In this document: one piece after another, positions 1 to 8,673 of the stretch
Layout of the letters: each line of letters begins with the position of its first letter
How positions within the stretch are numbered: the first letter of the stretch is position 1
From: Pseudomonas gozinkensis
Lineage (GTDB): Bacteria > Pseudomonadota > Gammaproteobacteria > Pseudomonadales > Pseudomonadaceae
Direction: 5' to 3'
Length of the DNA stretch: 64,000 nt
Assembly: GCF_014863585.1 (NCBI RefSeq)
Contig: NZ_CP062253.1
Coordinates: 6,438,001 to 6,502,000, forward strand
The notes under the pieces: generated by a model
What the model saw: the letters and a program-made list of their open reading frames with translations, nothing else
Told to the model about the DNA's origin: nothing
The model's database searches: none
Translations under genes and position numbers: made by a program

Positions 1-10
1 CGCATTTTCC

Positions 11-1333
11 GTGAACCAAAACTGGCATGGCACCCTGATTCGCCACATGCTGTTGCTGGTCACCGGCTGCCTGGTGATCGGCCTGATCACCGGCTACTAC
101 GGCTGGAGTCTGGCGGCGGGCCTGGGCCTGTACCTGGCCTGGACGCTCAAGCAACTGCTGCGCCTGCACGAATGGCTGCGCCTGCACCAACCCGATGAAG
201 CACCGCCCGATGGCTACGGCCTGTGGGGCGAGGTGTTCGACAGCATCTACCACCTGCAACGCCGCGACCAACGGGTACGCGGGCGCCTGCAAGCGGTGAT
301 CGACCGCGTTCAGGAGTCCACCGCCGCGCTGAAAGACGCGGTGATCATGCTCGACAGCGACGGCAACCTGGAGTGGTGGAACCGCGCCGCCGAAACCCTG
401 CTTGGCCTGAAAACCCCGCAGGACAGCGGCCAACCGGTGACCAATCTGGTTCGCCATCCGCGCTTCAAGGAATACTTCGAGCAGGAAAGCTACGCCGAAC
501 CGCTGGAAATCCCGTCGCCGACCAACGACCGCGTGCGCATCCAGTTGTACCTCACGCGCTACGGCAACAACGAACACTTGATGCTGGTGCGCGACGTCAC
601 GCGCATCCATCAGCTGGAACAGATGCGCAAAGACTTCATCGCCAACGTCTCCCATGAGCTGCGCACCCCGCTGACGGTGATCTGTGGCTACCTGGAAACC
701 CTGCTCGACAACGTCGAGGAAGTGAACCCGCGCTGGAGCCGTGCCCTGCAGCAGATGCAGCAACAGGGCGGGCGCATGCAGACCCTGCTCAACGATTTGC
801 TGCTGCTGGCCAAACTGGAAGCCACCGATTATCCGTCGGACAACCAGCCGGTGCACATCGACACCCTGCTGCAGTCGATCAAGAGCGATGCGCAGCAGTT
901 GTCCGGTTCGAAGAATCAGCGCATCACTCTGGAAGCCGACACCAGCATTCTGCTCAAGGGCAGCGAGGCGGAACTGCGCAGTGCGTTTTCCAACCTGGTG
1001 TTCAACGCCGTCAAGTACACCCCGGCCGAAGGCAATATCCGCATCCGCTGGTGGGGCGACGATCAAGGCGCGCACCTCAGCGTGCAGGATTCCGGGATCG
1101 GCATCGACAGCAAACACCTGCCGCGCCTGACCGAACGCTTCTACCGCGTCGACTCCAGCCGCAACTCCAATACCGGCGGCACGGGCCTGGGCCTGGCCAT
1201 CGTCAAACACGTGCTGCTGCGCCACCGCGCCCGGATGGAGATCAGCAGCGTGCCCGGTCACGGCAGCACGTTTACCTGCCATTTCGCCCCGGCCCAGGTC
1301 GCTCAGGCACGGGTCATCAGCGCCGCTGAGTAA
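11..1333 (+). CDS. phoR: Phosphate regulon sensor histidine kinase PhoR
   Basis: Inner-membrane histidine kinase that phosphorylates PhoB when phosphate is scarce. The 440-residue protein has hydrophobic segments in its first ~50 residues, a PAS-like region at about 95-200, the H-box SHELRTP with phospho-acceptor His near residue 215, and a C-terminal ATPase domain with the G-boxes DSGIGI and GTGLGLAIV. The start is a GTG; phoB would lie just outside the left edge. The pst operon in the same window supports the call. Length and domain order match Pseudomonas PhoR. Confidence 0.97.
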   Translation: MNQNWHGTLIRHMLLLVTGCLVIGLITGYYGWSLAAGLGLYLAWTLKQLLRLHEWLRLHQPDEAPPDGYGLWGEVFDSIYHLQRRDQRVRGRLQAVIDRVQESTAALKDAVIMLDSDGNLEWWNRAAETLLGLKTPQDSGQPVTNLVRHPRFKEYFEQESYAEPLEIPSPTNDRVRIQLYLTRYGNNEHLMLVRDVTRIHQLEQMRKDFIANVSHELRTPLTVICGYLETLLDNVEEVNPRWSRALQQMQQQGGRMQTLLNDLLLLAKLEATDYPSDNQPVHIDTLLQSIKSDAQQLSGSKNQRITLEADTSILLKGSEAELRSAFSNLVFNAVKYTPAEGNIRIRWWGDDQGAHLSVQDSGIGIDSKHLPRLTERFYRVDSSRNSNTGGTGLGLAIVKHVLLRHRARMEISSVPGHGSTFTCHFAPAQVAQARVISAAE

Positions 1334-1378
1334 TGCCGGACTAGGCAATCGCCAGGTCAGCCGCTACATTGGCTGACT

Positions 1379-1411
1379 TGCGCCTGCCTTTCAGGTGCGG
1401 ATTTTTCTTTC
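1379..1411 (+). terminator. Probable intrinsic terminator after phoR
   Basis: A short stem (CGCCTG paired with CAGGTG, one G-T pair) is followed by ATTTTTCTTT. A second inverted repeat (GTCAGCC...GGCTGAC) sits just upstream at 1356-1378. Together they could end the phoBR transcript before the next gene. The stem is short, so this is tentative. Confidence 0.45.
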
Positions 1412-1444
1412 TTTCGAATCACACGGAACCCGCAAAACTCCATC

Positions 1445-2785
1445 ATGGACCCTTCCCCTGGCTTGTCCCTCGCAACAATATTCGCCGATTTCGGCATGAT
1501 TCTTTTCGCTCTGATCCTGGTTTTGCTCAACGGCTTCTTCGTTGCGGCGGAATTCGCCATGGTCAAACTGCGCTCGACCCGGGTCGAAGCCATCGCGGAG
1601 CAGCACGGCTGGCGTGGGCACATCCTGCGCACGGTGCACAGTCAGCTCGATGCTTATCTCTCGGCGTGCCAGCTCGGTATCACCCTCGCCTCCCTGGGCC
1701 TCGGCTGGGTCGGCGAGCCGGCGTTCGCGCACATTCTCGAACCGCTGCTGAGCGCGGTCGGCGTGCAATCGGCCGAAGTCGTCAAAGGTATTTCGTTCTT
1801 CACCGCGTTCTTCATCATTTCCTACCTGCACATCGTGGTTGGCGAACTCGCACCCAAATCCTGGGCGATCCGCAAACCCGAATTGCTGTCGCTGTGGACG
1901 GCGGTGCCGCTGTACCTGTTCTACTGGGCCATGTACCCGGCGATCTATCTGCTCAACGCCAGCGCCAACACCATCCTGCGCATCGCGGGTCAAGGTGAAC
2001 CCGGTCCGCATCACGAGCACCATTACAGCCGCGAAGAACTGAAACTGATCCTGCACTCCAGCCGTGGCCAGGACCCGAGCGACCAGGGCATGCGCGTGCT
2101 GGCCTCGGCAGTGGAAATGGGCGAGCTGGAAGTGGTCGACTGGGCCAACTCCCGGGAAGACCTGATCACCCTTGAATTCAACGCCCCGCTGAAAGAGATC
2201 CTGGCGATGTTCCGTCGCCACAAATTCAGCCGTTATCCGGTGTACGACAGCGAGCGCAAGGAATTCGTCGGCCTGCTGCACATCAAGGACTTGCTGCTTG
2301 AACTGGCGGCGCTGGATCACATCCCCGAGTCGTTCAACCTTGCCGAACTGACCCGCCCGCTGGAGCGCGTGTCGCGGCACATGCCGCTGTCGCAGTTGCT
2401 GGAGCAGTTCCGCAAGGGCGGCTCGCACTTCGCTGTGGTTGAAGAAGCCGACGGCAACATCATCGGCTACCTGACCATGGAAGACGTGCTGGAAGTGCTG
2501 GTCGGCGACATCCAGGACGAACACCGCAAGGCCGAACGCGGCATCCTTGCCTATCAGCCGGGCAAGTTGCTGGTGCGGGGCGATACGCCGCTGTTCAAGG
2601 TCGAGCGCCTGCTGGGGATCGACCTGGATCACATCGAAGCCGAAACCCTCGCCGGGCTGATCTACGAAACCCTGAAACGGGTGCCGGAAGAGGAAGAAGT
2701 GCTGGAAGTCGAAGGCCTGCGGATCATCATCAAGAAGATGAAAGGTCCGAAGATCATTCTGGCCAAGGTGCTGATGCTGGATTGA
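1445..2785 (+). CDS. CNNM/CorC-HlyC family membrane protein
   Basis: The 446-residue protein has an N-terminal DUF21 (CNNM) transmembrane domain with several hydrophobic helices over about residues 15-190, a pair of CBS domains (about 205-335), and a C-terminal CorC/HlyC domain. Proteins of this architecture are linked to Mg2+ or Co2+ efflux and homeostasis; the substrate here is not shown by sequence. The position just after phoR matches P. aeruginosa PA5362. The start is the first in-frame ATG; a later ATG at 1495 would delete part of the leader before the first helix. Confidence 0.9.
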   Translation: MDPSPGLSLATIFADFGMILFALILVLLNGFFVAAEFAMVKLRSTRVEAIAEQHGWRGHILRTVHSQLDAYLSACQLGITLASLGLGWVGEPAFAHILEPLLSAVGVQSAEVVKGISFFTAFFIISYLHIVVGELAPKSWAIRKPELLSLWTAVPLYLFYWAMYPAIYLLNASANTILRIAGQGEPGPHHEHHYSREELKLILHSSRGQDPSDQGMRVLASAVEMGELEVVDWANSREDLITLEFNAPLKEILAMFRRHKFSRYPVYDSERKEFVGLLHIKDLLLELAALDHIPESFNLAELTRPLERVSRHMPLSQLLEQFRKGGSHFAVVEEADGNIIGYLTMEDVLEVLVGDIQDEHRKAERGILAYQPGKLLVRGDTPLFKVERLLGIDLDHIEAETLAGLIYETLKRVPEEEEVLEVEGLRIIIKKMKGPKIILAKVLMLD

Positions 2786-2810
2786 TTGGCTGATCAAAGA
2801 CCCAGTCGAT

Positions 2811-2880
2811 CCCTTCGCGAGCAAGCTCGCTCCCACTAGTACGATGCAAGACCTGTGGGAGCGAGCTTGCTCGCGAAGGC
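2811..2880. repeat. REP doublet (REPIN), GAGCGAGCTTGCTCGC type
   Basis: Two inverted REP elements (CCTTCGCGAGCAAGCTCGCT and its complement) are separated by about 20 bases and fill the gap between the convergent CNNM and M23 genes. Each arm can fold on its own and the two can pair with each other. This matches the REPIN arrangement known from P. fluorescens. Confidence 0.93.
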
Positions 2881-2898
2881 GTCAGATCAGACACCCCA

Positions 2899-3801
2899 TC
2901 ACTGCTTGCCCAACGCAAAGTTGGGCAACGCCCCCAGCGGCTGGTTGAACTGATACGGAATCGACACCAGCCCCATCCCGGTATTGCGCTGCACCACAAA
3001 GTGCAAGTGCGGGCCGCTGCTGTTGCCGGTGTTGCCGGACAGCGCCAGCGGGCTGCCCACCGTCACGCGCTGCCCCTCCCGGACACTCACCGACCCTTGC
3101 TTGAGATGCAGGTACACGCCCATCGTGCCGTCGTCGTGCAGTATCCGCACGAAATTGCCGGACGGATCGGTGCCGCGCCCGTTCTGGGAATTCTCGGTCT
3201 TCACCACCACGCCAGCGCGCGCCGCGATGATCGGTGTGCCGACCGGCATGGCGATGTCCATCGCGTACTTGTTCTTCGGCCCGAAGTGGCTGTAGTCGCC
3301 ATTGGCGCCCTGGCTGAGGCGGAACGGCCCGCCCCGCCACGGAAACGGATAGCGATAGCCCTGAGCCGCGCCAGCGGGGTCACCGAGGGAATACTGGAAC
3401 ATCGGCGTGTACACCAGCGGCTTGCCACCGGACACCGCCGTCAGCAGCGCCAGCCGCGTATTGCTGCGCGCCGGCAGCACCCGACGGATCGTTTGCGCTG
3501 GCGCACCACGCACATTGCTCATCCCGGTAAACGCCAGCGCGACCTCGACCGGCGCGTACAGGTCATTGCGCACGAACACCACGTCCGCGCCCTTCTGCTT
3601 CTTGATGTCCAGATACACCTGGCGCTCCAGGCGCTCGACCATCCGGTCCTGAAACACGAACACCTGGGAGCCTTTGCTCGGACGGTCGCTGTACGAAACC
3701 ACTCCGTTGGCATCGGTGGATTTGTAGATCGTCATGGCCACAGTCGAGGTGGAGGCCATGAACAGACCACAGAAAAACAGCAGGCGCAGGGGCATGGGCA
3801 A
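2899..3801 (-). CDS. M23 family peptidase with N-terminal DUF4124-like segment
   Basis: Predicted exported zinc endopeptidase acting on peptidoglycan cross-links. The 300-residue protein starts with a hydrophobic signal peptide (about residues 1-22), then a DUF4124-like stretch (YKSTDANGVVSYSDRPSKG), and ends with a LytM/M23 domain. The metal-binding pattern is visible: HFGPKNKYAMD near residue 190 and HLHF near residue 267. The equivalent gene in P. aeruginosa (PA5363) has the same neighbours. It is convergent with the CNNM gene. Whether it is an active enzyme or an amidase activator is not settled, but the zinc ligands look intact. Confidence 0.9.
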   Translation of the reverse strand: MPMPLRLLFFCGLFMASTSTVAMTIYKSTDANGVVSYSDRPSKGSQVFVFQDRMVERLERQVYLDIKKQKGADVVFVRNDLYAPVEVALAFTGMSNVRGAPAQTIRRVLPARSNTRLALLTAVSGGKPLVYTPMFQYSLGDPAGAAQGYRYPFPWRGGPFRLSQGANGDYSHFGPKNKYAMDIAMPVGTPIIAARAGVVVKTENSQNGRGTDPSGNFVRILHDDGTMGVYLHLKQGSVSVREGQRVTVGSPLALSGNTGNSSGPHLHFVVQRNTGMGLVSIPYQFNQPLGALPNFALGKQ

Positions 3802-3913
3802 AAGTTCTGTCGAGTAAGGCCTGGGAATGAGCCTAGCAGCTGAAGCAGACCAGGCTAGTCGACAGATGTTTCAAATTTGCCAGCGCGGGAGATGGGTGGT
3901 GCTTTTGGTGGCT

Positions 3914-3982
3914 CCTTCGCGGGCAAGCCCGCTCCCACAGGTTCGGTGTGATCCCTGTGGGAGCGGGCTTGCCCGCGAAGGC
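3914..3982. repeat. REP doublet (REPIN), GAGCGGGCTTGCCCGC type
   Basis: Inverted pair of CCTTCGCGGGCAAGCCCGCT elements in the gap between the M23 gene and the response-regulator gene. It is a GC-richer variant of the REP at 2811-2880. Confidence 0.93.
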
Positions 3983-4002
3983 GGACTGTCAGGCGAAGAA
4001 GA

Positions 4003-4956
4003 TCACGCGCCCGGAACGAAGTGCTTCTGCGCCGTGCCGCGAGCGATCAGGCGGGAGATGTAGTCGAGTTTCTGCGCGTCCTGGTCGACGAAGCGGAAGG
4101 TCAGTTGCAGCCAGTCGCTGTCGGGTTTCGGCTCGTGGGCGACGACGGCGTGCAGGTAGCCGTTGAGGCGGGCGATTTCGGCGTTGTCGCCCTGCTCGAG
4201 GTCCAGCACGGCGCTGTCGAGGATCTGCGGCAGGGTGTCGGTGCGTTTCACCACCAACAGCGCTTCCTTGATGCTCAGGGCCTTGATCACGCATTGCTGG
4301 GTGCCGCTTGGCAGGCGCAGTTGGCCCTGACCGCGACCACCGGCCGGAGCGCTGGAAGCTGCCGGGGCTTTCACGGGCGGGCTGTTGAGCAGGCCACGCT
4401 GTGGCGCGGCGGCAGGTGCCGGGGCCGCAGCGGCAGGCTTGGCAAACGGGTTGGCCGCAGCAGCCGGTGCGGAACCGACGACGGCAGCTTTGCCACCGGT
4501 CAACGCGCTCAGGGAGTCGTTGCCGAACGCCGAGTTCATCTTGGTCGGCGCGCTGTTCATCAGGGTGTCGAGCTTGCCGACCTTGTTCAGGGCCTGCTTG
4601 ACCTTGGTCAGCAGTTGCTCGTTGGTGAACGGCTTGCTGACGTAGCCGGAAACGCCGGCCTGAATCGCCTGAACCACGTTTTCCTTGTCGCCACGGCTGG
4701 TAACCATGACGAACGGCATGGTCTTGAGATTGTCCTGCTCACGGCACCAGGTCAGCAGTTCGAGGCCGGACATTTCCGGCATTTCCCAGTCGCACAGCAC
4801 CAGGTCGAAAGCTTCCTTGGCCAGCATGGCCTGGGCTTTTTTACCGTTGACGGCGTCCTCGGTGCGGATCCCCGGGAAGTAATTACGCAGGCACTTTTTC
4901 ACCAGGTCACGAATGAACGATGCATCGTCCACGACCAACACACTGATCTTGCTCAT
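4003..4956 (-). CDS. Response regulator with REC domain and C-terminal PilZ-like region
   Basis: The 317-residue protein has an N-terminal receiver domain (1-125) with the acidic pair Asp10-Asp11, phospho-acceptor Asp56 in LVLCDWEMPEMSG, and the conserved Lys in VSKPF. An Ala/Pro-rich linker (about 150-205) joins it to a C-terminal region of ~105 residues that looks PilZ-like (WLQLTFRFVDQDAQKLDYI), though I see no clear RxxxR c-di-GMP motif. It has no DNA-binding domain, so it probably acts through protein contacts. The order with phoU matches P. aeruginosa PA5364-PA5365. Its partner kinase is not in the window. Confidence 0.85.
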   Translation of the reverse strand: MSKISVLVVDDASFIRDLVKKCLRNYFPGIRTEDAVNGKKAQAMLAKEAFDLVLCDWEMPEMSGLELLTWCREQDNLKTMPFVMVTSRGDKENVVQAIQAGVSGYVSKPFTNEQLLTKVKQALNKVGKLDTLMNSAPTKMNSAFGNDSLSALTGGKAAVVGSAPAAAANPFAKPAAAAPAPAAAPQRGLLNSPPVKAPAASSAPAGGRGQGQLRLPSGTQQCVIKALSIKEALLVVKRTDTLPQILDSAVLDLEQGDNAEIARLNGYLHAVVAHEPKPDSDWLQLTFRFVDQDAQKLDYISRLIARGTAQKHFVPGA

Positions 4957-5090
4957 CCAACACCCCTATTAAAATCCCGGCAAGCATAACGCTGGCTGAT
5001 GGCACATTGCCAAAACTCTTCAGTCACGCCGGGACTTTTCGTTCGCGGGTGCTGCTTTTTAATTCGGTTCTGCCTATGAAAAGCAGAAAC

Positions 5091-5124
5091 AAAAACGCCC
5101 GGCCAAAGGGCCGGGCGCTTTTCT
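5091..5124 (-). terminator. Intrinsic terminator of the pst-phoU operon
   Basis: On the minus strand GCGCCCGGCC and GGCCGGGCG form a strong GC stem around a CTTT loop, followed by TTTTTGTTTC. It starts 10 bases after the phoU stop. The plus-strand side also has TTTTC, so it may work in both directions. Confidence 0.88.
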
Positions 5125-5133
5125 CAGGCAATC

Positions 5134-5895
5134 TTACTTATCGTCAGCATCGCCCGGAACATTAGCGGTTTCGCCACTTGTCCCTTCAACTTCTTCCTTC
5201 ATGCGCTTGAGGCCCATGTGGCGCACGTCAGTGCCGCGCACCAGGTAAATCACCAGCTCGGAGATGTTGCGCGCGTGGTCGCCGATCCGCTCCAGCGAAC
5301 GCAGGACCCAGATAATGCTCAAGACCCGCGAGATAGAGCGTGGGTCTTCCATCATGTAGGTCGCCAGCTCGCGCAGGGCGGTCTTGTATTCGCGGTCGAT
5401 GATCTTGTCGTACTGCGCCACCGACAGCGCCAGATCGGCGTCGAAACGGGCAAAGGCGTCCAGCGCATCACGCACCATGTTGCGCACCTGGTCGCCGATA
5501 TGGCGCACCTCGACGTAACCACGCGGCGCTTCGCCTTCTTCGCACAGCTGGATTGCACGACGGGCGATCTTGGTCGCTTCGTCGCCGATGCGCTCCAGGT
5601 CGATCACCGACTTGGAGATGCTGATGATCAGACGCAGATCGGAAGCCGCCGGCTGACGACGGGCCAGAATGCGCAGGCATTCTTCGTCGATGTTGCGTTC
5701 CATCTGGTTGATCTGGTCGTCGATCTCGCGCACCTGCTGGGCCAGGCCCGAGTCGGCCTCGATCAGCGCGGTGACCGCGTCGTTGACCTGCTTCTCGACC
5801 AGCCCGCCCATGGCCAGCAGGTGGCTGCGCACTTCTTCCAGTTCGGCGTTGAACTGCGCGGAAATGTGATGGGTAAGGCCTTCTTTACTAATCAT
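5134..5895 (-). CDS. phoU: Phosphate signalling protein PhoU
   Basis: Cytoplasmic negative regulator that links the Pst transporter to PhoR and keeps the Pho regulon off when phosphate is plentiful. The 253 residues fit the PhoU family: two three-helix repeats, each with acidic metal-binding patches (for example DLERIGDEATKIA around residue 100 and SLERIGDHARNISE around residue 203). It is the last gene of the pst operon, 74 bases after pstB, and is followed by a strong terminator. Confidence 0.97.
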   Translation of the reverse strand: MISKEGLTHHISAQFNAELEEVRSHLLAMGGLVEKQVNDAVTALIEADSGLAQQVREIDDQINQMERNIDEECLRILARRQPAASDLRLIISISKSVIDLERIGDEATKIARRAIQLCEEGEAPRGYVEVRHIGDQVRNMVRDALDAFARFDADLALSVAQYDKIIDREYKTALRELATYMMEDPRSISRVLSIIWVLRSLERIGDHARNISELVIYLVRGTDVRHMGLKRMKEEVEGTSGETANVPGDADDK

Positions 5896-5969
5896 GTTGG
5901 CGTCCTTGGAGCGTCCGGTAAGGTGCGGCGGGCCGCAGCATCAATTCAGTGAGCGACAACCTGTGTCTG

Positions 5970-6803
5970 TCAGCCGTAACGACCGGTGATGTAGTCTTCG
6001 GTCTGCTTCTTGGCCGGATTGGTGAACAGGGTATCGGTGTCGCCGAATTCCACCAGTTTGCCCATGTACATGAACGCCGTGTAGTCGGACACCCGCGCCG
6101 CCTGCTGCATGTTGTGGGTCACGATGACGATGGTGAACTTGGATTTGAGCTCGTAGATCAGCTCTTCGACTTTCAGGGTCGAGATCGGGTCGAGGGCCGA
6201 GCACGGTTCGTCTAGCAGCAGCACTTCCGGCTCCACGGCGATAGTACGGGCGATCACCAGACGCTGTTGCTGACCACCGGACAGGCCGAGGGCCGAGTCA
6301 TGCAGACGGTCTTTCACTTCGTCCCACAGGGCCGCGCCTTTCAGTGCCCACTCGACGGCTTCGTCGAGGATGCGCTTTTTGTTGATGCCCTGGATGCGCA
6401 AGCCGTAGACCACGTTTTCGTAGATGGTCTTCGGGAACGGGTTAGGCTTCTGGAACACCATGCCGACCCGGCGACGCAGCTCGGCCACGTCTTCGCCCTT
6501 GCGGTAGATGTTGTTGCCGTACAGGTTGATCGCACCTTCGACGCGGCAGCCGTCCACCAGGTCGTTCATACGGTTGAAGGTACGCAGCAGCGTGGACTTG
6601 CCGCAGCCGGACGGGCCGATGAAGGCGGTCACGCGCTGTTTCGGTATGTTCATGCTGACGTCGTACAGCGCTTGTTTCTCGCCGTAGAACAGGCTCAGAC
6701 CCGGCACTTCGATGGCCACGGTTTCCTGTTCGAGATTCAGGCTCTGCTTGTCGCGGCCCAGGGCAGACATGTTGATGCCGTGGGTATGTGTTTCGTGCTG
6801 CAT
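5970..6803 (-). CDS. pstB: Phosphate ABC transporter ATP-binding protein PstB
   Basis: ATPase subunit of the high-affinity phosphate importer PstSCAB. The 277-residue protein shows Walker [10 protein letters not shown], the Q-loop in [17 protein letters not shown] (typical of PstB), the signature LSGGQQQR, and Walker [14 protein letters not shown]. The N-terminus has about 25 residues before the ABC core; a later ATG (residue 12) is possible. A REP element separates it from pstA. Confidence 0.97.
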   Translation of the reverse strand: MQHETHTHGINMSALGRDKQSLNLEQETVAIEVPGLSLFYGEKQALYDVSMNIPKQRVTAFIGPSGCGKSTLLRTFNRMNDLVDGCRVEGAINLYGNNIYRKGEDVAELRRRVGMVFQKPNPFPKTIYENVVYGLRIQGINKKRILDEAVEWALKGAALWDEVKDRLHDSALGLSGGQQQRLVIARTIAVEPEVLLLDEPCSALDPISTLKVEELIYELKSKFTIVIVTHNMQQAARVSDYTAFMYMGKLVEFGDTDTLFTNPAKKQTEDYITGRYG

Positions 6804-6889
6804 GGGAGATCCCCTGTGCTAACAAATTCGGTTCTTTGAACCACTGGCCTAGCCAATGGGTTACTGAAAATCTGTGGCTGTGCCGATCC

Positions 6890-6980
6890 TTGTGGGAGCT
6901 GGCTTGCCAGCGATGCAGGCGAATCGGTCTGCCAGTAGCACCGCGGTGATGCCATCGCTGGCAAGCCAGCTCCCACAGGG
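6890..6980. repeat. REP doublet, GGAGCTGGCTTGCCAGCGATG type, inside the pst operon
   Basis: Inverted pair of TGTGGGAGCTGGCTTGCCAG elements (second family of REPs in the window) separated by ~45 bases. It lies in the pstA-pstB gap, so the operon mRNA would carry it as a long hairpin just after pstA. Confidence 0.92.
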
Positions 6981-6986
6981 TCTGTA

Positions 6987-8657
6987 TTAACTATCCAGCG
7001 CCTTGTACTTCTCGCGCAGGTGGTTACGGATGTACACCGCCGACAGGTTCAGGGTGGCGATCACCAGCACCAGCAACAGCGCCGTGGCATAGACCAACGG
7101 CCGCGCGGCCTCGACGTTCGGGCTCTGGAAGCCGACGTCGTAGATGTGGAAGCCCAGGTGCATGATCTTCTGATCCAGGTGCAGGTACGGGTAGTTGCCG
7201 TCCACCGGCAGCGACGGCGCCAGTTTCACCACACCCACCAGCATCAGCGGCGCCACTTCACCGGCGGCGCGAGCCACGGCGAGGATCATGCCGGTCATCA
7301 TGGCCGGACTGGCCATCGGCAGAACGATCTTCCACAGGGTTTCAGCCTTGGTTGCGCCCAGAGCCAGCGAGCCTTCACGCACGGTACGCGGGATACGCGC
7401 CAGACCTTCTTCAGTGGCCACGATCACCACCGGTACCGCCAGCAGCGCCAGGGTCAACGAAGCCCAGAGCAGACCCGGCGTACCGAAGGTCGGTGCCGGC
7501 AGCGCTTCAGGGAAGAACAGACGGTCGAGCGAACCACCCAGCACGTAGACGAAGAAGCCCAGGCCGAACACGCCGTAAACAATCGCCGGAACACCCGCCA
7601 GGTTGTTCACCGCGATCCGGATGACCCGGGTCAGGGTGTTCTGCTTGGCGTATTCACGCAGGTACACCGCCGCCAGCACGCCGAACGGGGTCACGATCAT
7701 CGCCATGATCAGGGTCATCATCACGGTGCCGAAGATCGCCGGGAAAATCCCGCCTTCGGTGTTCGCTTCACGCGGGTCGTCGGACAGGAACTCCCAGACC
7801 TTGCTGAAGTAGAAACCGATCTTGGTCATCGTGCCCATGGCGTTCGGCTGGTAGGCATGAACCACTTTGCCCAGACCGATTTCGATTTCCTTGCCGTTGG
7901 CATCGCGGGCTGTCAGCGCGTCACGGTTGAACTGCGCGTGCAGATCCGCCAGACGGGCTTCGATGTCCTGATAGCGGGCGTTCAGCTCGGCACGCTCGGA
8001 TTCCATGTCCGCTTGCGCGGTGGCGTCGAGCTTGCCTTCCAGCTCCAGCTTGCGACCATGCAGACGGATGCGCTCGAGGCCGGCGTTGATCGCGCCGATG
8101 TCGGTCTTTTCCAGCGACTTGAGCTGCGCGGCGAGGCCGTTCACGCGGTTGATCCGCGCTTGCAGCTCAGGCCATGCGGCTTCGCCTTCGGCGATCACCT
8201 TGCCGTCCTGTTTGACGTTGACCAGGTAGCCGTAGAAGTTGCCCCACTCACGACGCTCCAGCGCCATCAGTTCCACCGGCGTGGTCTGGTTGGTCAGCCA
8301 CTCGCCGACGATCCAGGTGAAGTCGTTGCCGTTCAAGTCACGGTTGCCGACCTTGATCAGCTCGCGGGTCATGAATTCCGGACCTTCGTCCGGCACCGGC
8401 AGGCCGGCGCTCTTCAGACGGGCGCGCGGCACTTCTTCTTTCTGCACCACTTCGCCCACGACCAGATGCTGGCCCTGGCCCGGTACGTCATAGCTGGCGT
8501 GGATCAGATCCGCCGGCCAGAAGTGACCCAGACCGCGCACGGCGATCACCGCCAGCAGGCCAATGGTCATGATGACCGCGATGGACACCGCGCCGCCGCT
8601 GATCCAGACGCCGGGGGCGCCGCTCTTGAACCATCCTTTCAGGGAGTTCTGTTTCAC
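6987..8657 (-). CDS. pstA: Phosphate ABC transporter permease PstA, long form
   Basis: Inner-membrane permease of the Pst phosphate importer. At 556 residues it is much longer than the ~300 of E. coli PstA. After an N-terminal helix (about 24-42) it has an inserted region of some 250 residues, predicted periplasmic, which includes a helical, coiled-coil-like stretch (about residues 165-245). The typical PstA permease domain follows, with the EAA-like loop (ATEEGLARIPRTVREGSLAL). Other Pseudomonas have long PstA proteins. It starts 16 bases after the pstC stop, so the two are probably coupled. Confidence 0.95.
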   Translation of the reverse strand: MKQNSLKGWFKSGAPGVWISGGAVSIAVIMTIGLLAVIAVRGLGHFWPADLIHASYDVPGQGQHLVVGEVVQKEEVPRARLKSAGLPVPDEGPEFMTRELIKVGNRDLNGNDFTWIVGEWLTNQTTPVELMALERREWGNFYGYLVNVKQDGKVIAEGEAAWPELQARINRVNGLAAQLKSLEKTDIGAINAGLERIRLHGRKLELEGKLDATAQADMESERAELNARYQDIEARLADLHAQFNRDALTARDANGKEIEIGLGKVVHAYQPNAMGTMTKIGFYFSKVWEFLSDDPREANTEGGIFPAIFGTVMMTLIMAMIVTPFGVLAAVYLREYAKQNTLTRVIRIAVNNLAGVPAIVYGVFGLGFFVYVLGGSLDRLFFPEALPAPTFGTPGLLWASLTLALLAVPVVIVATEEGLARIPRTVREGSLALGATKAETLWKIVLPMASPAMMTGMILAVARAAGEVAPLMLVGVVKLAPSLPVDGNYPYLHLDQKIMHLGFHIYDVGFQSPNVEAARPLVYATALLLVLVIATLNLSAVYIRNHLREKYKALDS

Positions 8658-8673
8658 AGACTTCTACCTTTGC

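Noticed and set aside
2811..2880. CRISPR array
   Set aside because: The repeats are palindromic doublets at scattered sites with no regular spacer array and no cas genes; they are REPs.
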